Part shown: positions 18,503 to 26,000 of the stretch, one piece after another
Layout of the letters: every line of letters starts with the position of its first letter
Numbering within the stretch: position 1 is the first letter of the stretch
Assembly (NCBI GenBank): GCA_030637025.1
Contig: DAOVVV010000031.1
Span: 1-28,292, forward strand
Direction of reading: 5' to 3'
From: JAGLHV01 sp023143305 [NCBI: Clostridia bacterium]
GTDB lineage: Bacteria; CBDUZB01; JAGLHV01
DNA: 28,292 nucleotides
Position numbers and translations under genes: made by a program
The notes under the pieces: model-generated
Told to the model about the DNA's origin: nothing
Database searches by the model: none
The model's input: the letters and a program-made list of their open reading frames with translations, nothing else

Positions 18503-20324
18503 AAGTAATAGATTTGAGTATCAAAGGTTTAAAAACAGAGCTTTTTTGGTAAAGTTTTTTTTAGTTTTTGTGTTTTTTGTTCTTTATTTAAGGCTTTTCC
18601 AATTACAAATTATAAATAAACGGTATTTTAAGAAAATTTCGAAAAATAATTGTATTCAAATCCTTTTTCAACAAGCTCCCCGGGGTGCTATTTTAGATAG
18701 AAACGGAGTGGTTTTAGCAGATAGCCGTAGTGCTTTTTCTCTTCTCTTTTCTCCTTTTAATTTGTCCGATGATGATATAACAAAATCCGTAAATAAGATA
18801 AGTGATATTTTGGATAGAGATAAAGAATATTTTATCCGGAAGATTTCCTTTCAAAAAAGATACCCTTTTACTTACGCTCGCCTGATGGAAAATATTGAAA
18901 GAAAAAAGATGTTTCAGTTTGCAGAAGAAAAGCCTAATATTCCCGGGATTACTATTCAAACGGAAACAGTAAGGTACTATCTCCGTAAAAACTTTGCTTC
19001 CCATATTTTAGGATATATAGGAGAGATAAATGCTGATGAATTAAGAGATAGAGGGGGTGAATGCAAGCAGGGAAATGTTGTGGGAAAAATAGGTATTGAG
19101 AAAATTTACGATTCCGAACTAAGGGGCATAGAGGGGGGTAAACAGATAGAGGTCAATGCTGTCGGTCGTGAATTACGCGTATTGCGGGAGATAAAACCGG
19201 TAAAAGGGCATACCCTGATTCTTACTATTGATAAAAAATTACAGGAATTGTCGGAGGATGCTCTGGGAGATAGTCCCGGGGTAATAATAATTTTAGATCC
19301 CCGAAATAGTGAGGTTTTAAGTTTAGTTAGCAAACCGGATTTTGATTCGAATATTTTTACTGTTCCTTTAGCTTCCAAAAAATGGAATCATTTTTTTACT
19401 TCCCTTGCATATCCTTTATTAAATCGGGCAATTCAGGCTCAGTATGCACCGGGTTCGGTATTTAAAATTTTAGTAACCCTTGCTGCTTTAGAAGAAGAAA
19501 AAATTAATCTTAATGATACTTTTTTTTGTAAAGGGTTTTTAACCTGCGGCCGGGAAGAACGGGTTTTCAGATGCTGGAAAAGAGAAGGGCACGGAAAACA
19601 AAATCTTATCCAGGCAATGGCTAATTCTTGTGATATATATTTTTATAATATGGGTTTGAGTCTGGGTGTAAGAAATATATCTAAGTATGCTAAAGAATTT
19701 GGCTTAGGAGAAAAAACAGGAATTGATTTGCCTTCAGAAAAACGAGGGCTTGTTCCTTCTTCTGAGTGGAAAAGAAAAAAAATCGGTGATCCATGGTTTG
19801 ATGGGGATACATTGAATTTAAGTATTGGACAGGGCTACCTTTTAGCTACACCATTACAAATAGCCAACATGGTTTGTGCTGTAGTTAACGGTGGAAAATT
19901 ATATCGCCCTTATATAGTAAAAAAAATTATAGGTGATAAAAACCACTTGATAAAAGAAATAAAACCTTATAAAATAAGAGACATAAAAATATCAGAGAGC
20001 ACGTTAAATATTCTGAAGAAAAGTTTGAAAAGTACCGTAGAAAAGGGTACAGGCCGGGCTGCTTATTTAAAAAATCTTTCTATCGGGGGAAAAACGGGAA
20101 CAGCAGAAAATCCTCATGGAGAAAATCATGCCTGGTTTGTTTGTTTTACCCCTGTAGAAGACCCTCAAATAGTAATTTGTGTTTTTCTTGAGCACGGCGG
20201 AAGCGGAGGGTCTGATGCTGCACCTGTAGCGCGTAAAGTTTTAGAGGGGTATGCTCAGTTTATAAATGAACACAAAGGAAATGAGTATATTTTAAAAACA
20301 GGAAAGGAAAAAAATGGCCTTTAA
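18489..20324 (+). CDS. mrdA: Penicillin-binding protein 2, elongasome transpeptidase
   Basis: A monofunctional class B transpeptidase that cross-links lateral-wall peptidoglycan with RodA. One TM anchor lies at about residues 18-38, then the pedestal domain (RGAILDRNGVVLADSRSAFS), then the transpeptidase. The active-site serine is Ser323 in SVFK (323-326), the second motif SCD is at 380-382, and KTG is at 535-537. Cys347, Cys353, Cys362 and His368 cluster between the first two motifs and might bind a metal, a guess by analogy with zinc seen in other PBP2 proteins. ATG 18489 (611 aa) follows GGAGGGAGGAGA at 18474-18485. The frame is open 23 codons further upstream but without family residues. 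Confidence 0.96.
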   Translation: MWQIESNRFEYQRFKNRAFLVKFFLVFVFFVLYLRLFQLQIINKRYFKKISKNNCIQILFQQAPRGAILDRNGVVLADSRSAFSLLFSPFNLSDDDITKSVNKISDILDRDKEYFIRKISFQKRYPFTYARLMENIERKKMFQFAEEKPNIPGITIQTETVRYYLRKNFASHILGYIGEINADELRDRGGECKQGNVVGKIGIEKIYDSELRGIEGGKQIEVNAVGRELRVLREIKPVKGHTLILTIDKKLQELSEDALGDSPGVIIILDPRNSEVLSLVSKPDFDSNIFTVPLASKKWNHFFTSLAYPLLNRAIQAQYAPGSVFKILVTLAALEEEKINLNDTFFCKGFLTCGREERVFRCWKREGHGKQNLIQAMANSCDIYFYNMGLSLGVRNISKYAKEFGLGEKTGIDLPSEKRGLVPSSEWKRKKIGDPWFDGDTLNLSIGQGYLLATPLQIANMVCAVVNGGKLYRPYIVKKIIGDKNHLIKEIKPYKIRDIKISESTLNILKKSLKSTVEKGTGRAAYLKNLSIGGKTGTAENPHGENHAWFVCFTPVEDPQIVICVFLEHGGSGGSDAAPVARKVLEGYAQFINEHKGNEYILKTGKEKNGL

Positions 20325-21645
20325 AAATATTGCCAGAAAATTTGATTATGTGCTTTTTTTTTCTATGGTAATGGTGATTGTTTTAGGAATATTATTTATA
20401 TTTAGCGCTATTCATCGTGGAAAAATAGTTTCCCCTATTTGGACCAAACAATTGATTGCAGTAGGTTTAGGGTTTGGGCTAATGATTATTGCTATGGGGG
20501 TGAATTATCAAATATTCAGGCAATATGGTTATTCTCTTTATTTTTTCTCTTTGATTTTGTTGCTTTTAGTCCTTTTTTTTGGTAAAACTGTGCGGGGAGC
20601 ACAAAGTTGGTTTTCTTTTGGTAATTTTTCTTTTCAACCTTCTGAATTTTCTAAAATTCCTTTTATTTTTGCTTTAGCAATTTATTTAGAAAAAAATCAT
20701 CGTCAGATGTATCGTTTTAAGAGTTTGTTTATTCCTTTTTTAATTGTATTCCTGCCGATACTTTTAATACTGGGGCAACCGGATTTTGGTTCAGCAATGG
20801 TATTAGTTCCCATATGGATGGTAATGCTGTTTATCGGAGGCACAAAATATCTTTACCTTTTATCTTTTCTTCTGTATGGGGTAATTACTTTTGGGATCCC
20901 TTTGTTGATTACCTATCTTTCTTTTCATCAGGATATCTTAATTAATTCGGTAGTTTTAAAATTTATATCAATGGCTACAAGTCATTGGTTGCAGGGAATA
21001 ATATTTATTTTGGTAATACTTGTTATCTTGTCAGTAATTTTTTATCTTTTGATCGATTTGAAATTTGCGATAAATTTTAATAATTTTATGATAACTTCTT
21101 TTCTGGTTATAGGGGGATGCGTTTCTTCTTGTTTGGTGCAGAATTTTTTACTAAAGGGATATCAGAAAAAACGCCTGTTAGCTTTTCTGGACCCCCAGAT
21201 AGATCCATTGGGTTCAGGGTATCATATTATTCAGTCTAAAATTGCTATTGGGTCGGGAGGGTTTTTAGGCAAGGGATTTTTGAACGGCACTCAAACGCAA
21301 TTAGGTTTTTTACCGGAACAGCATACGGATTTTATTGTTTCTGTTGTTGCAGAGGAATGGGGTTTTTTAGGTGCGGGTTTAGTGTTTTTTTTATTTTTTA
21401 TTATTATTTGGCGGGGATTAAAAATAGCTGTAGAAGCAAGAGATAAGTTTGGTAGTTTTCTGGCAGCAGGCATTTCCTGTATGTTTTTATTTTATGCAAT
21501 AATAAATATTGGTATGGTAATGGGAATTATGCCGATAACCGGTTTACCTTTACCCCTGTTTAGTTATGGTGGGTCTGCTTTGGTTTCCGCCATGGTGGCT
21601 ATAGGCTTATTATTAAATATTCATTCAAGAAGGTATACTTATTAA
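20314..21645 (+). CDS. rodA: Peptidoglycan glycosyltransferase RodA, long form
   Basis: A SEDS-family membrane glycosyltransferase that polymerises lipid II with PBP2. GRTVRGAQSW-type sequence is present (GKTVRGAQSWFSFGNFSFQP SEFSK), as are GQPDFGSAMV, DPQIDPLGSGYHIIQSKIAI GSGGFLGKG and FLPEQHTDFIVSVVAEEWGF LGAG. The end, MPITGLPLPLFSYGGSALVS, is canonical. At 443 aa it is about 70 longer than the E. coli protein. The extra part lies in the middle (roughly residues 195-260) and holds one or two additional hydrophobic segments before the CLVQNFLLKGYQKKRLLAF region. Start ATG 20314 overlaps mrdA by 11 bases, with GGAAAGGA upstream. Confidence 0.95.
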   Translation: MAFKNIARKFDYVLFFSMVMVIVLGILFIFSAIHRGKIVSPIWTKQLIAVGLGFGLMIIAMGVNYQIFRQYGYSLYFFSLILLLLVLFFGKTVRGAQSWFSFGNFSFQPSEFSKIPFIFALAIYLEKNHRQMYRFKSLFIPFLIVFLPILLILGQPDFGSAMVLVPIWMVMLFIGGTKYLYLLSFLLYGVITFGIPLLITYLSFHQDILINSVVLKFISMATSHWLQGIIFILVILVILSVIFYLLIDLKFAINFNNFMITSFLVIGGCVSSCLVQNFLLKGYQKKRLLAFLDPQIDPLGSGYHIIQSKIAIGSGGFLGKGFLNGTQTQLGFLPEQHTDFIVSVVAEEWGFLGAGLVFFLFFIIIWRGLKIAVEARDKFGSFLAAGISCMFLFYAIINIGMVMGIMPITGLPLPLFSYGGSALVSAMVAIGLLLNIHSRRYTY

Positions 21646-21726
21646 AAAATGAAAGACGGTTGGTTTCTTACATTTGTTTTAAGAAAGGATAGTAAATTTA
21701 AAAGCAACTTTGATTCAATGATGCTT

Positions 21727-21817
21727 AGAGTTTTTTCAGCTCACTGACAAAACTCTGTAGTCGAATTGATATAAACTCCGTCGCAGGGAGTCGAAGGGGC
21801 CCGCAGTTTGCTGTGGG
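21727..21817. repeat. Three-hairpin repeat-like element upstream of the secretion ATPase gene
   Basis: The 200-base gap after rodA holds no gene but has three inverted repeats in a row. AGAGTTTT (21727-21734) pairs with AAAACTCT (21749-21756), with a further TCAG/CTGA stem inside. ACTCC (21775-21779) pairs with GGAGT (21787-21791). CCCGCAG (21800-21806) pairs with CTGTGGG (21811-21817) around TTTG, with one G-T pair. None is followed by a T-run. The GC-rich second half is unlike the surrounding DNA and reads like a dispersed palindromic element. Confidence 0.6.
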
Positions 21818-21845
21818 GAAGTTGATTATGAAGGAGAAACTTTTT

Positions 21846-24005
21846 ATGCCGGGTAAAGTTATTTCTGTTTTAGATATAGGGAGTCAGATAAATGCTTTAC
21901 TTATAGCTTCGTTATCCATTAGCTTAAAACAAGAAACCAGAAAAAAAGTTGCTTTATTTGATTTCAGTCTTTTCCCGATTAAGGGTAAAATGAAAATTTT
22001 GTTTAATTTTTCCCGGGAAAAGAATTTTATTTCATTACTTCCTTTCATTGACCAGTTAAATGCCCGGATGATGGAGGGATATTTTGATACCCATCCTTCC
22101 GGGATAGATTTATTGAGCGGATGTTTTAATTGGAGTGAGATATCCGGGATAAGGCCGGAGCATTTAATAAAAATAGTAAATCTCCTGTCACAAATATATA
22201 ATTATACTTTAATAAATTTAGATAATGATTTTAATGAAAATTCCCTTGCTTTACTTGATAGTTCTAATTTAATAGTTTTAATAGTTACTCCGGATTATTT
22301 GTCTTTAGAAGGAGCAAAGGGAATTCTTTCTATGCTTTATTCTCTTCACTATGCCCCACAATCAATAAAAATAGTGTTGAACGAAGGAAATACAGAAGAA
22401 GGTATTTCTTCCTCAAAAGTAGAAAATTATTTAAAAAAACAACTATTCTACCGGATTAGTGGTGATAATCATAAAAAAGCTTCATTTAGTACCATAAATA
22501 AGGGCATTACCAATGAGTTTAATTTTAGGCAGATTCCCTTTTATAAATCCGTACAAGGTTTAACATGTAAATTATTAGAAGAAAACATTTTTGTAGCAGA
22601 GGGGTTAGGTAAAGGGCGGTCAACCCATATTGAAAAGAATTTTTCCGATACTAATAGTTTAAAATTAAAAAACAATGAGGATAATGATCAGAATAATATA
22701 AAAAACAAACAATTGATGGATGATAAAATTGACCGGTTGAAATTACTTATTCAAGAGCGGTTGATTAGTGAAATGGATTTAAAAAGATTAAATTTTAAAG
22801 AAGCAGGAAATAATTTAGAAAAAGGCAAAGAAATTAAACAAAAAATTAAAGAAATGGTGGAGAGATTATTAAACGAAGAAGGAGGTTTTGTTACTGATCG
22901 CCAACAACGGGAAAAGATAATATTGGAATTGTTGGATGACATTTTAGGTTTAGGCCCTTTGGAAAAACTTCTGCGGGACCCTGCTGTTTCTGAAATAATG
23001 GTTAATAAGAAAGATGAAGTATATATCGAACAGCAGGGAAAAATTAAATTAACCGGAATTAAGTTATCCAGCAATCGGCAGATTCTTACTATTATTGAAA
23101 GAATAGTTGCTCCTTTGGGAAGACATATAGATGAAAGTTCTCCGTTAGTGGATGCGCGATTAAAAGATGGTTCCCGGGTCAATGCTATTATTCCTCCTTT
23201 GGCTTTAGATGGGCCGGTAGTAACTATTCGTAAATTTATCCAAAAGAAACTTATTCCCGATGATTTAATTGGTTTAGGTTCGATAAGTAAAGAAATGATA
23301 GAATTTATCCGGATTTGTGTTCAACTGAAAAAAAACATTATTATTTCGGGTGGTACCGGGTCGGGGAAGACAACGCTTTTGAATATTATTTCTTCTTTTA
23401 TTCCTCAGGATGAACGAATTATCACTATAGAAGATTCTGCCGAGTTAAAGTTGCCGCAGAAACATGTAGTTAGATTAGAATCCCGTCCACCGAACATTGA
23501 AGGAGAGGGTGAGATTTCTATTCGCAGGTTACTTATTAATTGTTTAAGAATGCGCCCGGATAGAATTATTATTGGTGAATGCAGGGGAGGAGAGGCAATA
23601 GATATGTTACAAGCGATGAATACGGGACATGAAGGGTCATTGACTACTTTACATGCTAATAGTCCCCGGGATTCTTTATCCCGCTTAGAAACAATGGCAT
23701 TAATGTCGGGGATGGAACTTCCTTCACGGGTTATTCGTGACCAAATTGCCAGTACTATTAATATTATTGTTCAGCAAAATCGTTTGGGTGACGGGACAAG
23801 AAAGATAACCTGTATTAGTGAAATAACCGGTTTTAACGGGGATATAATTACAATAACCGATATTTTCAAATTCATTCAGGAAGGAATTAATGACCAGGGA
23901 AAAATAATCGGTAAATTTGAGTTTACGGGAGTAATTCCGTCTTTTATTGCGAAAACAAAATCACATAATGTTTTTTTTGACAGGAATATTTTTCGAAACA
24001 CCTGA
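21846..24005 (+). CDS. Fusion of degenerate CpaE/TadZ-like domain with CpaF/TadA-type secretion ATPase
   Basis: Residues about 300-719 are a CpaF/TadA hexameric ATPase that powers Tad (type IVc) pilus assembly. The Walker A GGTGSGKT is at 502-509, the Asp box IITIEDSAEL at 525-534, Walker B PDRIIIGECRGGEA at 571-584 and the His box GHEGSLTTLHANSPRDS at 594-610. Residues 1-250 align by pattern with CpaE/TadZ, a MinD-like protein: KKVALFDF near 33-40, HPSGIDLL at 83-90, LSQIYNYTLINLDND near 114-128 and LDSSNLIVLIVTPDYLSLEG AK. The loop where KGGVGKTT should be reads LDIGSQINAL, so ATP binding there is doubtful. A polar Asn-rich linker (about 255-295) joins the parts. ATG 21846 (719 aa) has AAGGAG at 21831-21836. 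Confidence 0.92.
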   Translation: MPGKVISVLDIGSQINALLIASLSISLKQETRKKVALFDFSLFPIKGKMKILFNFSREKNFISLLPFIDQLNARMMEGYFDTHPSGIDLLSGCFNWSEISGIRPEHLIKIVNLLSQIYNYTLINLDNDFNENSLALLDSSNLIVLIVTPDYLSLEGAKGILSMLYSLHYAPQSIKIVLNEGNTEEGISSSKVENYLKKQLFYRISGDNHKKASFSTINKGITNEFNFRQIPFYKSVQGLTCKLLEENIFVAEGLGKGRSTHIEKNFSDTNSLKLKNNEDNDQNNIKNKQLMDDKIDRLKLLIQERLISEMDLKRLNFKEAGNNLEKGKEIKQKIKEMVERLLNEEGGFVTDRQQREKIILELLDDILGLGPLEKLLRDPAVSEIMVNKKDEVYIEQQGKIKLTGIKLSSNRQILTIIERIVAPLGRHIDESSPLVDARLKDGSRVNAIIPPLALDGPVVTIRKFIQKKLIPDDLIGLGSISKEMIEFIRICVQLKKNIIISGGTGSGKTTLLNIISSFIPQDERIITIEDSAELKLPQKHVVRLESRPPNIEGEGEISIRRLLINCLRMRPDRIIIGECRGGEAIDMLQAMNTGHEGSLTTLHANSPRDSLSRLETMALMSGMELPSRVIRDQIASTINIIVQQNRLGDGTRKITCISEITGFNGDIITITDIFKFIQEGINDQGKIIGKFEFTGVIPSFIAKTKSHNVFFDRNIFRNT

Positions 24006-24027
24006 AAGATGTTTTTAAATATAAATA

Positions 24028-24193
24028 GATTCCTGCTTTCCAGACTGTGTCATAACTGCTTTTTTCTGTCATCTTCGGGCTTGACCCGGAGATCCAATAA
24101 AATATTATCGTCGGAAAATGGATTCCCGATAAAAGATTTCGGGAATGACAAAGCCAAAAACGGCAATTATGACACAGTCTGTTCGCAGGAATG
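24028..24193. repeat. Nested inverted-repeat element, MITE-like
   Basis: Layered palindromes lie in the gap after the ATPase gene. The outermost is ATTCCTGC (24029-24036) with GCAGGAAT (24185-24192). Next is a 19-base terminal inverted repeat, CAGACTGTGTCATAACTGC (24041-24059) against GCAATTATGACACAGTCTG (24163-24181), 18 of 19 matching. Inside are TGTCAT (24067-24072) and ATGACA (24145-24150), enclosing a GC-rich TTCGGGCTTGACCCGGAG part and a TTCCCGATAAAAGATTTCGGGAA type part. No transposase is encoded, so it resembles a non-autonomous element, possibly one element inserted into another. Short open frames crossing it are not convincing genes. Confidence 0.75.
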
Positions 24194-24194
24194 A

Positions 24195-24220
24195 CCCGCC
24201 TTAAGGACTGGCGGGCAGGC
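24195..24220. repeat. Short palindromic repeat, same ends as the rpsS-rplV element
   Basis: CCCGCC (24195-24200) pairs with GGCGGG (24210-24215) around TTAAGGACT, and a CAGGC tail follows. It starts CCGCCTTA and ends GACTGGCGG like the minus strand of the element at 3503-3554, which has an extra internal hairpin. It abuts the nested element at 24028-24193. Confidence 0.65.
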
Positions 24221-24283
24221 AAAAAAGATAAAAAGCTATTTTGTAAAAGTCTAAATCATAAAATAAAAAGGAGGGTAGTAGAG

Positions 24284-24751
24284 ATGAATTGTTATTGTCA
24301 TCAGGAAGTGAGTAGTGTAGGAGAGTGTGTAGGTTGTGGAAATTTTATTTGTGCCGATTGTAAAGTAGAAATAGAGGGGAGAGTTTATTGCAAAAAATGT
24401 TCGAATGATCTTACTATGGCTCTTAGAAAAAGAAAAGAGCAGACCAATCTTAATATTTCCGAAGAAGAGATTAAAGAAGGAAAGATTTGGGCAATAGCAG
24501 GATATCTGGGAATTCTATGTTTGCTTCCTCTTTTAATAAAGAAAGACAACCAATTTGCACTTTTTCATGGTAAACAGGGTTTGGTGCTTTTTCTTTTTAT
24601 TATCGTTGCCGGATGGATTCCGATCTTTGGATGGTTTATTATTTCACCCCTGGTTTTTATTATGAGTATTATTGGAATAATTAAAGCTTTGATGGGCAAG
24701 TGTTTTGAACTCCCGGTGATAGGAAAAATTGCGGAAAAAATAAAAATGTAA
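24284..24751 (+). CDS. Zinc-finger (B-box-like) membrane protein with DUF4870-like domain
   Basis: Function unknown. The N-terminus holds a cysteine-rich knuckle: Cys3, Cys5, His6, Cys15, Cys18, Cys23, Cys26, Cys36 and Cys39, spaced like a B-box zinc finger (CVGC, CADC and CKKC pairs). A charged stretch (about 42-66) leads to two or three hydrophobic segments (about 70-85, 95-115 and 118-140) with FALFHGKQGLVLFLFIIVAG, which resembles the DUF4870/Tic20-like membrane fold. ATG 24284 (155 aa) has AAAAGGAGGG at 24266-24275; the frame extends upstream into the repeat element and that part is rejected. It lies between the CpaF-type ATPase and tadB genes, so a role linked to the pilus is possible but not shown. 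Confidence 0.8.
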   Translation: MNCYCHQEVSSVGECVGCGNFICADCKVEIEGRVYCKKCSNDLTMALRKRKEQTNLNISEEEIKEGKIWAIAGYLGILCLLPLLIKKDNQFALFHGKQGLVLFLFIIVAGWIPIFGWFIISPLVFIMSIIGIIKALMGKCFELPVIGKIAEKIKM

Positions 24752-24802
24752 AGGTTAAGATAACAGAAAAAACGAAAGATTAAAAAGGGAAAGGAAGTAG
24801 AA

Positions 24803-25681
24803 GTGGAAATTGTTTTATTTAAAGCGTTAATTTTATCAGCTGTTTTTGCGGGAGTGATTTGGGGTGTTTTTAGAATTGTTTCTTTCTTTGACTCTTTTAG
24901 AAAATCATCAGTTGATAAAAAAAAAGATAAGGAAAAACGCTTATATGGAAAAGAGCGGCTGATAAATATTTTATTGCAAAAACCAAAAGCAAAAGGTGCC
25001 TGGTTAATTGAGCTTTTTAGTTTGGCTTTGGGAATAACTATTGGATATTTATTTTCCGGGAGATTTTTATGGGGTTTTGTTTTAGGGGGAATTAGTTTTT
25101 TTATTCCCTCTCTTTGGGCAAAGAGGGAATTCCGGTTATTTATGGATAAGTTTAACCGGCAGCTTATTGATGGATTGGTATTAATGGCTAATTCTTTGCG
25201 GGCGGGAATGAGTTTTTTCCAGGGAATGGAAATAATGGTTAAGGAAAGTGATTGGCCTCTTTCTGTGTATTTTGGCAGAGTAATTCAGGAAATAAATCTG
25301 GGTATGTCTCCACAGGAAGCATTAAATGGATTGGTAGAACGTATGCCGGATAAAGAATTAAAGATAGTAGTTGCTGCAATTAATATTTCCCGTCAAACAG
25401 GGGGAAACCTGAGTGAAATCATGGATAATCTTGCTTTTACTATGCGTGAAAGGGAAAAAATTCAGGGTAAAATAAATGTACTTACCGCCCAGGGGAAAAT
25501 TTCCGGGTGGGTTGTGGGGATAATTCCCTTTCTTTTAATGTTTATTTTAAACTTAATGTCTCCTGAGATGATGTGGCCTCTTTTTCATACTTTACCCGGA
25601 TATGCAACTATTTTTGTAATTTGCTTTATGGTCGGGATAGCTGCTTTAATTATAAAAAAAATAGTTTCGATTGATATATGA
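24803..25681 (+). CDS. tadB: Tad pilus assembly platform protein TadB
   Basis: An inner-membrane type II secretion F-domain protein that works with TadC and the CpaF ATPase to extrude Flp pilin. One TM lies near the N-terminus (about 4-24), two follow about 66-102, and two lie at the end (about 233-288). The cytoplasmic F-domain between them shows FNRQLIDGLVLMANSLRAGM SFFQGMEIMVKE and INISRQTGGNLSEIMDNLAF TMRER, the classic TadB signatures. It is 292 aa, normal. The start is GTG 24803 behind AAAGGAAG (24790-24797). It is separated from tadC by a 319-base gap holding repeats. Confidence 0.93.
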   Translation: MEIVLFKALILSAVFAGVIWGVFRIVSFFDSFRKSSVDKKKDKEKRLYGKERLINILLQKPKAKGAWLIELFSLALGITIGYLFSGRFLWGFVLGGISFFIPSLWAKREFRLFMDKFNRQLIDGLVLMANSLRAGMSFFQGMEIMVKESDWPLSVYFGRVIQEINLGMSPQEALNGLVERMPDKELKIVVAAINISRQTGGNLSEIMDNLAFTMREREKIQGKINVLTAQGKISGWVVGIIPFLLMFILNLMSPEMMWPLFHTLPGYATIFVICFMVGIAALIIKKIVSIDI

Positions 25682-25765
25682 TAAAGACGGTTAAAAAATA
25701 CGGTTGGAAAAGTTTTATTGGTTTAAATTTGTTTAAATTAGTTAAAAGATAAAAGACAAAACAAT

Positions 25766-25800
25766 TTTTACCCCTTTGAAAAAGGGGGTTAGGGAGATTT
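25766..25800. repeat. C-rich/G-rich palindromic repeat with hairpin
   Basis: CCCCTTT (25771-25777) pairs perfectly with AAAGGGG (25781-25787) around GAA. It is followed by GGTTAGGGAGATTT. The segment 25784-25800, read on the minus strand, matches 28136-28152 at 15 of 17 positions, so the family occurs at least twice here. Translations across such elements give the PLFQRG-type peptide often mistaken for genes. Confidence 0.65.
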
Positions 25801-25920
25801 GTGATTATTTGTGACACAGTATTTATGGGTTTGAACGGGGAAAATAAAGGCAAAATATGTTTTTCTCTGGACGCATAATTTTACCCTGCGGGCACGCAAA
25901 AACAAGCTAGTTATTTAAAT

Positions 25921-25977
25921 GTAGGGGCGACCTTTGGTCGCCCGAAAGACTCAAAGGGTGGGCAAGCCCACTCCTAC
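25921..25977. repeat. Double-hairpin element with GTAGGGG ends
   Basis: The ends GTAGGGG (25921-25927) and CTCCTAC (25971-25977) are inverted repeats with one mismatch. Inside, GGGCGACC (25925-25932) pairs perfectly with GGTCGCCC (25936-25943), and GTGGGC (25958-25963) with GCCCAC (25966-25971). It is GC-rich in AT-rich surroundings and has no coding content. It lies 23 bases upstream of tadC. Confidence 0.7.
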
Positions 25978-26000
25978 GCGAAAAAAAGGATAAGCAAAAA

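Larger units (their letters stand above)
25682..26000. other. Gene-free gap between tadB and tadC, filled with repeats
   Basis: This 319-base stretch has no convincing gene on either strand. It holds two palindromic elements (25766-25800 and 25921-25977, listed separately), AT-rich DNA between them, and the ribosome site of tadC (AAAAAGGA, 25983-25990). A TGACACAGT at 25812-25820 matches part of the terminal repeat at 24170-24178 but no complete copy is seen. tadB and tadC are usually almost contiguous, so the gap looks like later insertion. Confidence 0.75.

Noticed and set aside
24009-24194. Short open frames on both strands after the ATPase gene (also 23944-24222 minus)
   Set aside because: They are made of the nested inverted-repeat element and have no ribosome site, so I treat them as repeat translations.
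25650-25853. Minus-strand frame containing NLPNPLFQRGK
   Set aside because: This peptide is what the C-rich palindromic repeat gives when translated, and the frame runs into tadB antisense.
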